Below, one piece after another: positions 25,450 to 32,613 of a stretch of 64,000 bases of DNA. This DNA comes from Parcubacteria bacterium C7867-004. GTDB lineage: Bacteria > Patescibacteria > Paceibacteria > UBA9973 > UBA2103. Location: positions 62,001 through 126,000 of the forward strand of contig LFCN01000006.1 in the NCBI GenBank assembly GCA_001189075.1. Reading direction: 5' to 3'. The position numbers and the translations under genes are program-made. Within the stretch, counting starts at the first letter, position 1. The number at the start of each line of letters is the position of its first letter. The notes beneath the pieces were generated by a model. It was not told the DNA's origin and did no database searches. It was given only the letters and a program-made list of their open reading frames with translations.

Positions 25450-25521
25450 GCTCCTGTAGTGAAATGGATATCACAACAGTCTTCGGAACTGTCGTTCCAG
25501 GTTCGAGTCCTGGCGGGAGCA
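25450..25521 (+). tRNA. tRNA-Arg (anticodon TCG)
   Basis: Acceptor GCTCCTG pairs with CGGGAGC (one G-T). D stem GTGA/TCAC, anticodon stem ACAGT/ACTGT with loop CTTCGGA (anticodon TCG after T33), T arm CCAGG-TTCGAGT-CCTGG. The discriminator is A and is followed by CAC, so the CCA end is not encoded. It reads CGA codons. Confidence 0.93.
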
Positions 25522-25537
25522 CACTATAATTCTATCT

Positions 25538-25816
25538 ATGGCTGATACCTACCAATTGAAGCGTGAGATAGCCTGGCACACGGAAGAGGTACGTAAACAG
25601 GAACGTGAGCTCGATGCTGCTAATCGGGAAGTACCTGAGCTTCGAAGAAAGCTTGAGAAGGATATTCGTGATGCGGAAGATGCAGTTCGCGATCTGAAGC
25701 GATCGCTTGAGAACACGAAACGGAAGCTAGATGAATATACGCGTGACCTCATGCGTATTGAGGCGGCAAACGACAACAAAGAACGTGACGACAAGTCCAA
25801 AAAGAGGGCAGCATAA
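25538..25816 (+). CDS. Small coiled-coil protein
   Basis: 92 aa, almost one continuous helix with regular heptads (LRRKLEKDIRDAEDAVRDLK, TKRKLDEYTRDLMRIEAA), very rich in Glu, Lys, Arg and Asp. It lies 16 nt after the tRNA-Arg and 4 nt before lysA, so it may be co-transcribed with lysA. No family is recognised. The regular codon pattern and the tight position support a real gene. Confidence 0.78.
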   Translation: MADTYQLKREIAWHTEEVRKQERELDAANREVPELRRKLEKDIRDAEDAVRDLKRSLENTKRKLDEYTRDLMRIEAANDNKERDDKSKKRAA

Positions 25817-25820
25817 TCTT

Positions 25821-27002
25821 ATGGAGAGGGCAGACGCGTTAACACTTAGGGCAGCAAAGAAATTCGGGACGCCGTTGTACGTGTACGAACAATCGGTTAT
25901 CGAGGATCAGTGTCGGAAGCTGAAGCGGTATTTCCCAGAAGTTGCCTTCCATTACGCCATGAAAGCGAACAGCAATCCTGCTGTGCTCGCCATAATCCGC
26001 AAAGAGGGAATAGGCTGTGAATCGGTAAGTCTGGGGGAGCTCACGCTCGCGCAGAAGGCCGGTTTCAATAAGAATGCCATGAGCTTCACGTGTTCGAACA
26101 TAACCGAACGGGAACTAACGGAAGCAGCAGCGTCAGGCGTACGAGTGCATCTTGATTCACTCGAACAGCTACGGAATTGGGGCAGGCTCAAGCTTGGTAG
26201 GGAGGTGTCACTCCGACTCAATCAAGGAATTGGCGCTGGGCACCATGCGCACGTAATAACCGGCGGCCCAAACAGTAAGTTCGGCATTACGCTTAAAGAT
26301 ATCCCCGAAGCGATGGATATCGCGAAAAAGTTCGGATTGCGCATTACCGGCATACAGCAGCACATAGGGTCGAATGTTCTTGAGGTAGAGACCTTCCTTA
26401 AGGCTGCACGTACGCTTCTAAAGACGGCAAGAACCTTTTCCGATCTCGAGCATATTGATTTCGGAGGAGGTATCGGCGTTCCGTATCATACAAATGAAAA
26501 GCAGCTCGATCTGAAGGCTCTCGGTAAGGAGTTCAAAATACTGATCCGAGAGTTTCAGAAGAACATGGGGAAGTCCGTGTCGTTCGCCATGGAGCCGGGC
26601 CGGTTCCTCGTCGCAGAAGCGGGAAGTCTTCTGGTTACGGTTGTCGATCTTAAATCTACAGAGAAGCATCAATTCGCTGGAGTGAACTCCGGATTCAATC
26701 AACTTGTCCGTCCTGCTATGTACGGCTCCTACCATCAGATCGATAACCTCTCTCGTTCGAAAGGGAAGCGCGGTGAAGTCACGGTAGCGGGCAATGTCTG
26801 CGAGTCCGGAGATATTCTCGCCTCCAAGCGGACGATGCTAATCCCTGAGATAGCGGATGTCCTCGCGATACGGAACGCAGGAGCCTATGGCTTTAGTATG
26901 GCGAGCTTCTATAATCTCCGTGCTCTGCCCCGTGAGGTTCTCATAACCTCTGCAGGAGCCATGAAGGATATATCGTTTGTCCCGGGTGACTTCGTTCGCT
27001 AA
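25821..27002 (+). CDS. lysA: Diaminopimelate decarboxylase
   Basis: 393 aa. The PLP lysine is K48 in HYAMKANSN. Other signatures are CESVSLGEL, QQHIGSNVLEVE, FGGGIGVPY (phosphate loop), EPGRFLVAEAG and NVCESGDILASK, the family catalytic Cys-Glu-Ser motif. It converts meso-diaminopimelate to lysine. The start is the ATG 4 nt after the coiled-coil gene. An extended in-frame start at 25731 would overlap that gene and lacks conservation. No other lysine-pathway gene is visible here. Confidence 0.96.
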   Translation: MERADALTLRAAKKFGTPLYVYEQSVIEDQCRKLKRYFPEVAFHYAMKANSNPAVLAIIRKEGIGCESVSLGELTLAQKAGFNKNAMSFTCSNITERELTEAAASGVRVHLDSLEQLRNWGRLKLGREVSLRLNQGIGAGHHAHVITGGPNSKFGITLKDIPEAMDIAKKFGLRITGIQQHIGSNVLEVETFLKAARTLLKTARTFSDLEHIDFGGGIGVPYHTNEKQLDLKALGKEFKILIREFQKNMGKSVSFAMEPGRFLVAEAGSLLVTVVDLKSTEKHQFAGVNSGFNQLVRPAMYGSYHQIDNLSRSKGKRGEVTVAGNVCESGDILASKRTMLIPEIADVLAIRNAGAYGFSMASFYNLRALPREVLITSAGAMKDISFVPGDFVR

Positions 27003-27045
27003 AGCCTGGAAAAGAAAGAGGCTTCCGTGCTATGATGCCTCCCGA

Positions 27046-27119
27046 GCGGATATGGTTTAGTGGTAAAACGCGTCCTTGCCAAGGACGAGTCGGGAGTTCG
27101 ATTCTCCCTATCCGCACCA
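27046..27119 (+). tRNA. tRNA-Gly (anticodon GCC), CCA encoded
   Basis: Acceptor GCGGATA/TATCCGC, anticodon stem CGTCC/GGACG with loop TTGCCAA (anticodon GCC), T arm GGGAG-TTCGATT-CTCCC, discriminator A followed by encoded CCA at 27117-27119. Confidence 0.96.
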
Positions 27120-27125
27120 AGATAC

Positions 27126-27155
27126 GAGAAAAGCGCCCATTTGGGCGCTTTTCTC
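27126..27155 (+). terminator. Terminator after tRNA-Gly
   Basis: Perfect 13-bp inverted repeat GAGAAAAGCGCCC/GGGCGCTTTTCTC with a 4-nt loop. The T run lies in the right arm. It ends the lysA/tRNA-Gly unit. Confidence 0.85.
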
Positions 27156-27201
27156 TTGAGGACACCTGTTCACAACTATGGGGACAGTGGGGATAAAAGA
27201 C

Positions 27202-27234
27202 AGGGACATTAATAAGTCAGAGGTGGATGTCCCT
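27202..27234. repeat. GGGACA dyad element
   Basis: AGGGACAT (27202-27209) and ATGTCCCT (27227-27234) flank a 17-nt loop. Related runs lie nearby: GGGGACAG at 27180-27187 and GGGGACGGACA with GGTCC at about 27698-27721, on the other side of the next gene. It resembles REP-type palindromes mobilised by Y1 transposases in other bacteria, but no transposase is in the window. Confidence 0.4.
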
Positions 27235-27279
27235 ACTAGAGCTTTATTTTATAAGTTTTTGATAAAAGTCTTATCTTAG

Positions 27280-27684
27280 ATGTCGCATGCTTTCGTCATG
27301 GACTTATCGAACATGTCTCGAAGACAAACCGAGGACTACGGAAAGAGTGCTGTGGCTCAATACCTCAAGCGACGTGGCTTCCGCATCATAGATCGGAACG
27401 CTACCGGAGAAATAGACCTCATCGCTCGAAAAGAGAAGACCCTGCATTTCTTCGACGTGAAGACCATTTTCTGTACCGAGTTTCCCGAACAGAATTATGC
27501 TTTGGACAGCTATGATCAGTCAGCGGATCTGCATGCGGAAAAGATACAGAAAGTAGCGATGGCCAGCGAAGAGTATCTGGCAGAAAAGTTTTGGAAGGGA
27601 GCGGCTCAGGTAGACGGGGTCCTGGTATGGCTCAGGGCACGGGATTGGGCGGCGAAGGTGGTACACCTGCCACAAATCCTTTGA
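27280..27684 (+). CDS. YraN/UPF0102 family nuclease-like protein
   Basis: 134 aa from the first ATG; starts at 27298 or 27313 are equally possible and the last (MSRRQTEDYGKSAVAQYL) matches the family best. The motifs GEIDLIARKEKTLHFFDVK and YGKSAVAQYLKRRGFRII define the UPF0102 endonuclease fold, with the acidic and Lys residues of a PD-(D/E)XK core. The family is thought to act in DNA processing. The end PQIL is shortened relative to the family. The 160 nt upstream hold the terminator and the GGGACA dyad. Confidence 0.85.
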   Translation: MSHAFVMDLSNMSRRQTEDYGKSAVAQYLKRRGFRIIDRNATGEIDLIARKEKTLHFFDVKTIFCTEFPEQNYALDSYDQSADLHAEKIQKVAMASEEYLAEKFWKGAAQVDGVLVWLRARDWAAKVVHLPQIL

Positions 27685-27724
27685 GTCTGGTAGTATGCGG
27701 GGACGGACATTTTTAGGTCCACCT

Positions 27725-27798
27725 CGGGGTGTCGTATACCGGTAGTACGCTTGTTTTGGGAACAAGTAGACGGAGTTCAATTCTCCGCACCCCGACCA
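27725..27798 (+). tRNA. tRNA-Pro (anticodon TGG), CCA encoded
   Basis: Acceptor CGGGGTG/CACCCCG, anticodon stem CTTGT/ACAAG with loop TTTGGGA (anticodon TGG), T arm GGAG-TTCAATT-CTCC, discriminator A and encoded CCA at 27796-27798. Confidence 0.94.
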
Positions 27799-27806
27799 CC
27801 AACGTT

Positions 27807-28865
27807 TTACTTCAAAACCATCGCCAGTTCTTCCGCACCTGTTGAGAAATCCGCTACCAACTGGGCAACTGTTTTCGATAGCAGATACTGCTTAAGGTCG
27901 ATGCCAGTATCCTCGCGGAAGCTACGTTCGATGTGGCGTGCGGTAATCGCGCTCACGTTGCTTCCTGGCTTGCTGGTGGTGATGAGCGCGATAAGCTCTC
28001 CCTTCGCGTTCGCGACACCGCCGCCGGAAGATCCCGCCTGAGCCGCACTGTTTGCGCCGAGCGCGATGAGATCGATAGCATTCAGGTCGAACGTCTGCCG
28101 GAATGCATATACGCTCTTAATGCTTCCGAATGCGAGCGTCGGATAGAGTGCGTTGCGCACCTGCTCTGCGCTCAATCCCTGTGCGCCGTAGGATGCGAGG
28201 ACTTCTTCTTGTTTAATAGCAAGAGGGCTGGACTTAAGAGGAACTGACGGATAGGAAGAGGGAAGAGGATTTCCCGAAAGACTTCCGGTTATCGCTACGA
28301 GCGCGAAATCGTATTCGCCTGTACCTGATGGCTTTCCTGAAAGTGCGGTTCCCGGATGCGCTTTGATCCAGGCCTTTGATATATACACGAGCTCGCCCTT
28401 GTATGCGGCTTTTGCGGGGCTTCCGGTGCGTATTGAGCAGGAGGTGGTAGTCGGGCCTTCCTTGAGCAGCAGGAACTGCGCGACGTGGGCATTCGTGAGA
28501 ATCACTCCGCGGGAGTCGATTACGACGCCGCTTCCCGAGGTAAGGAACTGTCCGGAAGGAGTATTGATCGTACAGACGATGTTAACGAGCGACTTGCCGA
28601 GTTTCGCGAGCGCGAGTGTCAGATTCTCTGAAGAACTTGCCGGAGCTTTGGTCGCTACGGCAGTCTTGGTGCTCGTGGCGTTCTTACTCTTTGACGCGAG
28701 CCCTGCAATGATCGCACGGGCTCCTGAAGGCATGCCAGATGGGGACGTGGTGCTCGCTATGCCGCTTACGTTGTACTCTGAGAGAAAGCCATTCGTCGCG
28801 AACACGGAGAGGAAGAGCGCGAGGGCCACCGCAACTCCGAGTGCGCCGAGATCGGTCCGGTTCAT
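27807..28865 (-). CDS. Membrane-anchored trypsin-like serine protease
   Basis: 352 aa from the ATG at 28865 (MNRTDLGALG); an in-frame GTG lies 27 nt upstream. A signal or anchor helix (ALGVAVALALFLSVFA) is followed by a Ser/Thr-rich linker and an S1 protease domain. The triad is H127 in ILTNAHVAQF, D186 in EYDFALVAI and S280 in AGSSGGGV. It should act outside the membrane, perhaps in envelope quality control. No PDZ domain follows, unlike DegP/HtrA. Confidence 0.9.
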   Translation of the reverse strand: MNRTDLGALGVAVALALFLSVFATNGFLSEYNVSGIASTTSPSGMPSGARAIIAGLASKSKNATSTKTAVATKAPASSSENLTLALAKLGKSLVNIVCTINTPSGQFLTSGSGVVIDSRGVILTNAHVAQFLLLKEGPTTTSCSIRTGSPAKAAYKGELVYISKAWIKAHPGTALSGKPSGTGEYDFALVAITGSLSGNPLPSSYPSVPLKSSPLAIKQEEVLASYGAQGLSAEQVRNALYPTLAFGSIKSVYAFRQTFDLNAIDLIALGANSAAQAGSSGGGVANAKGELIALITTSKPGSNVSAITARHIERSFREDTGIDLKQYLLSKTVAQLVADFSTGAEELAMVLK

Positions 28866-28952
28866 ACCGCTACGATACACCCATCTTGTCAAAAATAAAG
28901 GCGCGTCTGCGCACAGGCGGACGCGCGGAAGATATGCTATTCTCGTAGCTGC

Positions 28953-29023
28953 GCGGGATTAGTTTAATGGTAGAACATCAGTTTTCCAAACTGAGAGCAG
29001 GAGTCCGATTCTCCTATCCCGCA
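28953..29023 (+). tRNA. tRNA-Gly (anticodon TCC)
   Basis: Acceptor GCGGGAT/ATCCCGC, anticodon stem TCAGT/ACTGA with loop TTTCCAA (anticodon TCC), T arm AGGAG-TCCGATT-CTCCT. Discriminator A is followed by CCT, so CCA is not encoded. The T loop starts with TCC rather than TTC. Confidence 0.92.
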
Positions 29024-29114
29024 CCTCATTTCTTCACGGTGCTCCGTGGTATCGTATATGCATAAAGACTCGTGCATATCGTACGAGCCAGAAGATATCC
29101 TTAGCACTTTCCCT

Positions 29115-30068
29115 ATGTCCATTTCCATCCAAAAAAACCTGGCTGTGCTCGCACTTCTCGGAAGTATCGCATTCCTAAGCTTCGCTCTTATGCCGGCAAA
29201 CGCTCGCGCGGCAGACGTCTGTTCGTTCACCACGAACCTCGAGCTTGGTGTCGAGAGCGAATCCGTCCGCTGCCTTCAGAAGTACTTGAATGCCGAGGGC
29301 TTTACCGTCTCTGATACCGGTGTCGGCTCCATGGGATACGAAACCACGCAGTTCAAGGCAAAGACCCAGGCTGCGGTTATCAAGTGGCAGATCGCCAACG
29401 GTATAAGCCCTGCAACCGGAACCTTCGGACCGCTTTCACGCGCGAAGTACCAGCTCATGGTACTTACTGGCGGCTCAACGCAGACTCCGACCCCGACACC
29501 GGTGCCGCCGGTATATGTCCCGACACCGGTACCTGCTCCGGTCCCGAGCGTCGATCCTGAGCAAAAGAAGGCTCTCGAGATGATGCGCGATGCCCGTAAC
29601 GCCTACGAGGACGCGAACGACGACTACGAGGATGCTAAAGATGACGGCGACGAACTCGGCAAGTCGAAGACCTACATCGCAGAGGCGAAAGAGCACCTTT
29701 TTGATGCCTTCTATGCGTTACTCGACGAGGACTACGGTGATGCTCGTGACAGCGCAAGCGACGCCAAGGAAGCGGCGGAGAATGCGAGCGATGAGATCGA
29801 TGGCAGTGGAAACGGAGACGGAAGCGACAAGGCAGACGCAAAGGACGCCATAAAGGATGCGAAGAACGCCATCGCAGACCTTAAGGATGCCATTGAGGAA
29901 GCTGATGACGACGGGGACGATGTCGACGACGCTGAAGACCTCCTTAATGACGCGGAGAACGCGCTTGAGGATGCCGAGGACGCGTACGATGACGAAGACT
30001 ACGAGGATGCTATCGACTCAGCCGAAGAGGCAGAGGACCTCGCTGACGAGGGAATGGACGAGCTTTAA
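29115..30068 (+). CDS. Secreted peptidoglycan-binding protein with acidic repeat tail
   Basis: 317 aa from the ATG at 29115. A signal peptide (LAVLALLGSIAFLSFALMPA, cleavage near ARAADV) is followed by a PG_binding_1 domain (VESESVRCLQKYLNAEGF, AAVIKWQIANGI). A Pro/Thr hinge with repeated PTPVPPV leads to a 170-residue tail of Asp, Glu and Ala with spaced YDDEDYEDA units. The tail has long alternating D/A/E runs of coiled-coil character and is extremely acidic. It is probably a cell-surface protein anchored to peptidoglycan, with the tail outside. Confidence 0.88.
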   Translation: MSISIQKNLAVLALLGSIAFLSFALMPANARAADVCSFTTNLELGVESESVRCLQKYLNAEGFTVSDTGVGSMGYETTQFKAKTQAAVIKWQIANGISPATGTFGPLSRAKYQLMVLTGGSTQTPTPTPVPPVYVPTPVPAPVPSVDPEQKKALEMMRDARNAYEDANDDYEDAKDDGDELGKSKTYIAEAKEHLFDAFYALLDEDYGDARDSASDAKEAAENASDEIDGSGNGDGSDKADAKDAIKDAKNAIADLKDAIEEADDDGDDVDDAEDLLNDAENALEDAEDAYDDEDYEDAIDSAEEAEDLADEGMDEL

Positions 30069-30090
30069 TTTAAGATAACTATTGAACGAA

Positions 30091-30113
30091 AAGGCCCGCG
30101 TGACGCGGGCCTT
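30091..30113 (+). terminator. Terminator after the acidic surface protein
   Basis: 10-bp perfect stem AAGGCCCGCG/CGCGGGCCTT with a TGA loop, followed by TCTCG. Transcription of the secreted protein gene ends here, just before rarA. Confidence 0.75.
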
Positions 30114-30175
30114 TCTCGTGTACGAGACATGAAGAAGTGTATTGCGTGCTGCGAGGACAGGCGTACGCTGGATAC

Positions 30176-31315
30176 ATGGAACCGCTCGCCAACCGTATAC
30201 GCCCGCAATCTCTCGACGAATTCGTCGGACAGGAGCATCTGGTAGGGGAGGGAAAACCACTCCGCGTTGCTATCGAAAAGAAACATCGCTTCTCCTTCGT
30301 GCTGTGGGGCCCGCCAGGCACCGGGAAGACAACTATCGCCCGCATCTATGCTCGTGCGCTCGATGCGGAACTGTACGAGCTTTCAGCGGTCTCAGCGGGC
30401 AAGGAGGATATTCGCAAGATCGTCGGAAGCGGTGCCGCTCCGAGTCTCGAACTGCGGCCGAAGGTACTCTTTCTCGACGAGATACACCGCTTCAACAAGG
30501 CACAGCAGGATTTTCTTCTGCCGTATGTCGAGAGCGGGCAGCTGACGCTCATCGGCGCAACCACGGAGAATCCCTCTTTCGAGGTTATCCCCGCTCTGCT
30601 TTCGCGCTCGAGAGTGTTCGTACTCGAGCCTCTTGATGAGGAGTCGCTACGCGCCATCATTGCGCGGACGAAAGTGAAGCTCGGGAAGGATGCGTTCGAG
30701 TGGCTCATGGGGTACGCAAACGGCGACGCGCGCAAAGCGCTCACGATGCTCGAGGGAGCGAAGGCGCTTTATGGGAAAGTTACCGTGGAGGCATTGAATC
30801 GCGCGCTCGAATCCTCGCATCTTCGCTACGACAAGAAGGGCGGCGAGCACTACGACACCATCAGCGCGTTCATAAAGAGCATGCGCGCTTCGCAGCCCGA
30901 CGCTGCCGTCTACTATCTCGCACGGATGGTTGAGGCAGGAGAGGATCCGCTCTTCATTGCCCGAAGGATGGTTATCTTCGCGTCGGAAGACATCGGACTC
31001 GCTCAACCGACAGCGCTTGTGGTTGCGAATGCAGTGTTCCGTGCCTGCGAGACTATCGGCTACCCCGAGTGCGCGATAAACCTCGCGCACGGCGTCGCAT
31101 ATCTAGCACAGACGAAGAAGGATCGCTCGGCATATGATGCACTCCGTGCAGCGCAAGCCGATATACAGAAGACCGGGAACCTTCCGGTGCCCAAGCACAT
31201 CCGAAATGCGCCGACCAAGCTCATGAAGGAGCTCGAGTACGGGAAAGGGTACGAGATGTATGACGACGTGAGCTATCTCCCGGAGAAGCTGAAGAACAAG
31301 AAGTATTTTGAATAA
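30176..31315 (+). CDS. rarA: Replication-associated recombination protein A (RarA/MgsA) ATPase
   Basis: 379 aa from the ATG at 30176. Walker A GPPGTGKTTIA at 45-55, Walker B LFLDEIHRF, sensor GATTENPSF and the arginine-finger region LSRSRVFVLEPL are present, together with the C-terminal oligomerisation domain (YLARMVEAGEDPLFIARRM). It acts at stalled replication forks. The family start MEPLANRIRPQSLDEFVGQE fixes the ATG; earlier in-frame starts give a poor extension. Confidence 0.96.
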   Translation: MEPLANRIRPQSLDEFVGQEHLVGEGKPLRVAIEKKHRFSFVLWGPPGTGKTTIARIYARALDAELYELSAVSAGKEDIRKIVGSGAAPSLELRPKVLFLDEIHRFNKAQQDFLLPYVESGQLTLIGATTENPSFEVIPALLSRSRVFVLEPLDEESLRAIIARTKVKLGKDAFEWLMGYANGDARKALTMLEGAKALYGKVTVEALNRALESSHLRYDKKGGEHYDTISAFIKSMRASQPDAAVYYLARMVEAGEDPLFIARRMVIFASEDIGLAQPTALVVANAVFRACETIGYPECAINLAHGVAYLAQTKKDRSAYDALRAAQADIQKTGNLPVPKHIRNAPTKLMKELEYGKGYEMYDDVSYLPEKLKNKKYFE

Positions 31316-31321
31316 AGAAAA

Positions 31322-31341
31322 GACCACCCCTACGGATGGCC
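31322..31341 (-). terminator. Terminator of the three-gene SD-type operon
   Basis: On minus, GGCCATCC, loop GTAG and GGGTGGTC (with one G-T and one mismatch-tolerant pair), then TTTTCTTTATT. It ends the operon 31365-32459 and faces the rarA stop. Confidence 0.6.
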
Positions 31342-31364
31342 TCAAGCGTGTTCAGTGCGGAGAA

Positions 31365-31499
31365 TCAGCGGTGCGTAGCGGCCCATATAGCTACACCAAT
31401 CACAACGAAATGCATCAGGATATATCCGATAGCACACGCCCAGCAATTGGTAACAGAGCGCAGCCCAATGAACCAATCTTTTACGGCACGTGGCGACAT
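31365..31499 (-). CDS. Small single-pass membrane protein
   Basis: 44 aa, starting MSPRAVKDWFIGLRSVTNCW with a hydrophobic helix (AIGYILMHFVVIGVAIWAA). It has a strong Shine-Dalgarno (AAGGAGAG, 5 nt before the ATG) and lies 16 nt after the 31516 gene. The start and the spacing make it the last gene of that operon. The basic and aromatic N-terminus suggests an N-in topology. No family is recognised. Confidence 0.65.
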   Translation of the reverse strand: MSPRAVKDWFIGLRSVTNCWACAIGYILMHFVVIGVAIWAATHR

Positions 31500-31515
31500 C
31501 GAGACTCTCCTTATT

Positions 31516-31917
31516 CTATGTGACGTCGACCAGTTCTTGCCGATCGCCGACCTCGCCGATATAGGTGATCATCTCGATGAGCGTCCTGCCCGGATCTGCG
31601 ATTGAAAGGTGTGCATCTCCTGGACCGAAATTGAAACGGTCGCCAGCCACGAGCCCTTCCCTTCCTTGGTTGGAGCGGATAGAGCCCGAACCGAAGGCGG
31701 CATTGCCAAAGCTGTAGCCGTTGTGGGCATGAAGTAGGCCATCCTGGTCCGTGACCTCGATACGAGCGGTTCGAACCTCGATCCGCTTGCCTTGTTCGAG
31801 AAGCGAACGACACCAGTCGGTGATGTCGACCGGCGGGTCGTAGAAGCACGAGCTGTCGCCGGTGCCCATCAAGTGGTGTTCGTGACCGTCCCGGTCGGGA
31901 TGGATGCGAAGTGCCAT
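31516..31917 (-). CDS. Protein of unknown function, SD-led
   Basis: 133 aa from the ATG at 31917, fixed by AAGGAG 10 nt upstream. The middle has a GYSFGNAAFGSGSI segment with Gly/Ser turns and paired aspartates (GDAHLSIADPGRTLIEMI) suggesting a beta-rich fold. The N-terminus has a His/Asp-rich patch PDRDGHEHHLMG. I recognise no family. The gene is the middle of a three-gene operon. Confidence 0.75.
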   Translation of the reverse strand: MALRIHPDRDGHEHHLMGTGDSSCFYDPPVDITDWCRSLLEQGKRIEVRTARIEVTDQDGLLHAHNGYSFGNAAFGSGSIRSNQGREGLVAGDRFNFGPGDAHLSIADPGRTLIEMITYIGEVGDRQELVDVT

Positions 31918-31933
31918 ATCCTTTTCTCTCCTT

Positions 31934-31960
31934 TCAGGCGCGAACCTTTTTCGCGCCTGA
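31934..31960 (-). other. Hairpin just upstream of the SD of the 31516 gene
   Basis: Perfect 11-bp arms TCAGGCGCGAA/TTCGCGCCTGA with a 5-nt loop; on minus, the right-hand side runs directly into AAAGGAGAG. It could protect or stop an upstream transcript, or tune ribosome loading of the second gene. Confidence 0.55.
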
Positions 31961-32000
31961 ATAAGAGGGAGAAGCCGGAGCTTCTCCCAGTAGCTGACCC

Positions 32001-32459
32001 TCACAATGCGAGGACTTCTCGAATCGTTCCCAAGAGGGATTCCCGCGCGGCGATCTCATCCTTGTTAGGATTCTTGCTGTTGCTCAGGTACATCTTGCTT
32101 TGGAAGCAGAACGGGGTATTCAGAGAACCGTACACTCGCGAGACCGAGATGGTCTTGGGATAGTAGCCAAGCCGAGCCTCGATGTGGATTCCATCGAAAT
32201 CGCAGTAATCGAACTTCCAGTTCAGAAGAAGGATGCCATCCTCTCCGAGCGCCTCTCGGACTAGCGCCACCGTCTGATCGAGTGTCAGGATGGTCACGCC
32301 GCCCTCGGCATGCCCGAAGGCATGAGCTTCAGCAGCTCCTTCTTGAGGATTGATCACCTTGATGGTGCAGGGCAGCTCGTCCTGGCTTTCAAGGAAATCC
32401 TTCAGCGGCTTGATCTCGTTATCAAGCCCGAGAACGAGAACGATTTTGATCGGTTCCAT
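32001..32459 (-). CDS. Protein of unknown function, first gene of SD-led operon
   Basis: 152 aa starting MEPIKIVLVLGLDNEIKPLK, with GGAGAA 9 nt before the ATG. It looks like an alpha/beta protein (GGVTILTLDQTVALVREAL, DGILLLNWKFDYCDFDGI). I recognise no motif for catalysis. The two cysteines are at 105 and 128. A sigma70-type promoter lies upstream, and a 14-bp palindrome lies in its leader, so its expression is probably controlled from the divergent TrmB-type gene. Confidence 0.75.
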   Translation of the reverse strand: MEPIKIVLVLGLDNEIKPLKDFLESQDELPCTIKVINPQEGAAEAHAFGHAEGGVTILTLDQTVALVREALGEDGILLLNWKFDYCDFDGIHIEARLGYYPKTISVSRVYGSLNTPFCFQSKMYLSNSKNPNKDEIAARESLLGTIREVLAL

Positions 32460-32507
32460 CAGAGTTCTTCTCCATTGGGTTAGGCGTTGCAGGCCAATTC
32501 GGATTAA

Positions 32508-32521
32508 TCAATGTACATTGA
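32508..32521. promoter_or_regulatory. 14-bp palindromic operator candidate
   Basis: TCAATGTACATTGA, a perfect palindrome. It lies about 5 nt downstream of the predicted transcription start of the minus-strand operon, in the divergent space next to the TrmB-type regulator. A repressor bound here would block the operon. Confidence 0.6.
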
Positions 32522-32532
32522 CTTCAATAAGA

Positions 32533-32560
32533 ATTATGTCTTAAAGACTATATACGTCAA
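32533..32560 (-). promoter_or_regulatory. Promoter of the 31365-32459 operon
   Basis: On minus: TTGACG (plus 32555-32560) and CATAAT (plus 32533-32538), 16-nt spacer. The leader is about 67 nt and contains the palindrome. Confidence 0.6.
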
Positions 32561-32613
32561 GAAATGTCGGACAAATGTTGACATAAATTCGACAACAGAA
32601 TAGCCTGTAGATA

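Noticed and set aside
29590..30060. Repetitive pattern that could suggest a tandem repeat or CRISPR
   Set aside because: Periodicity comes from Asp/Glu/Ala codons in the acidic tail; no conserved repeat with spacers.
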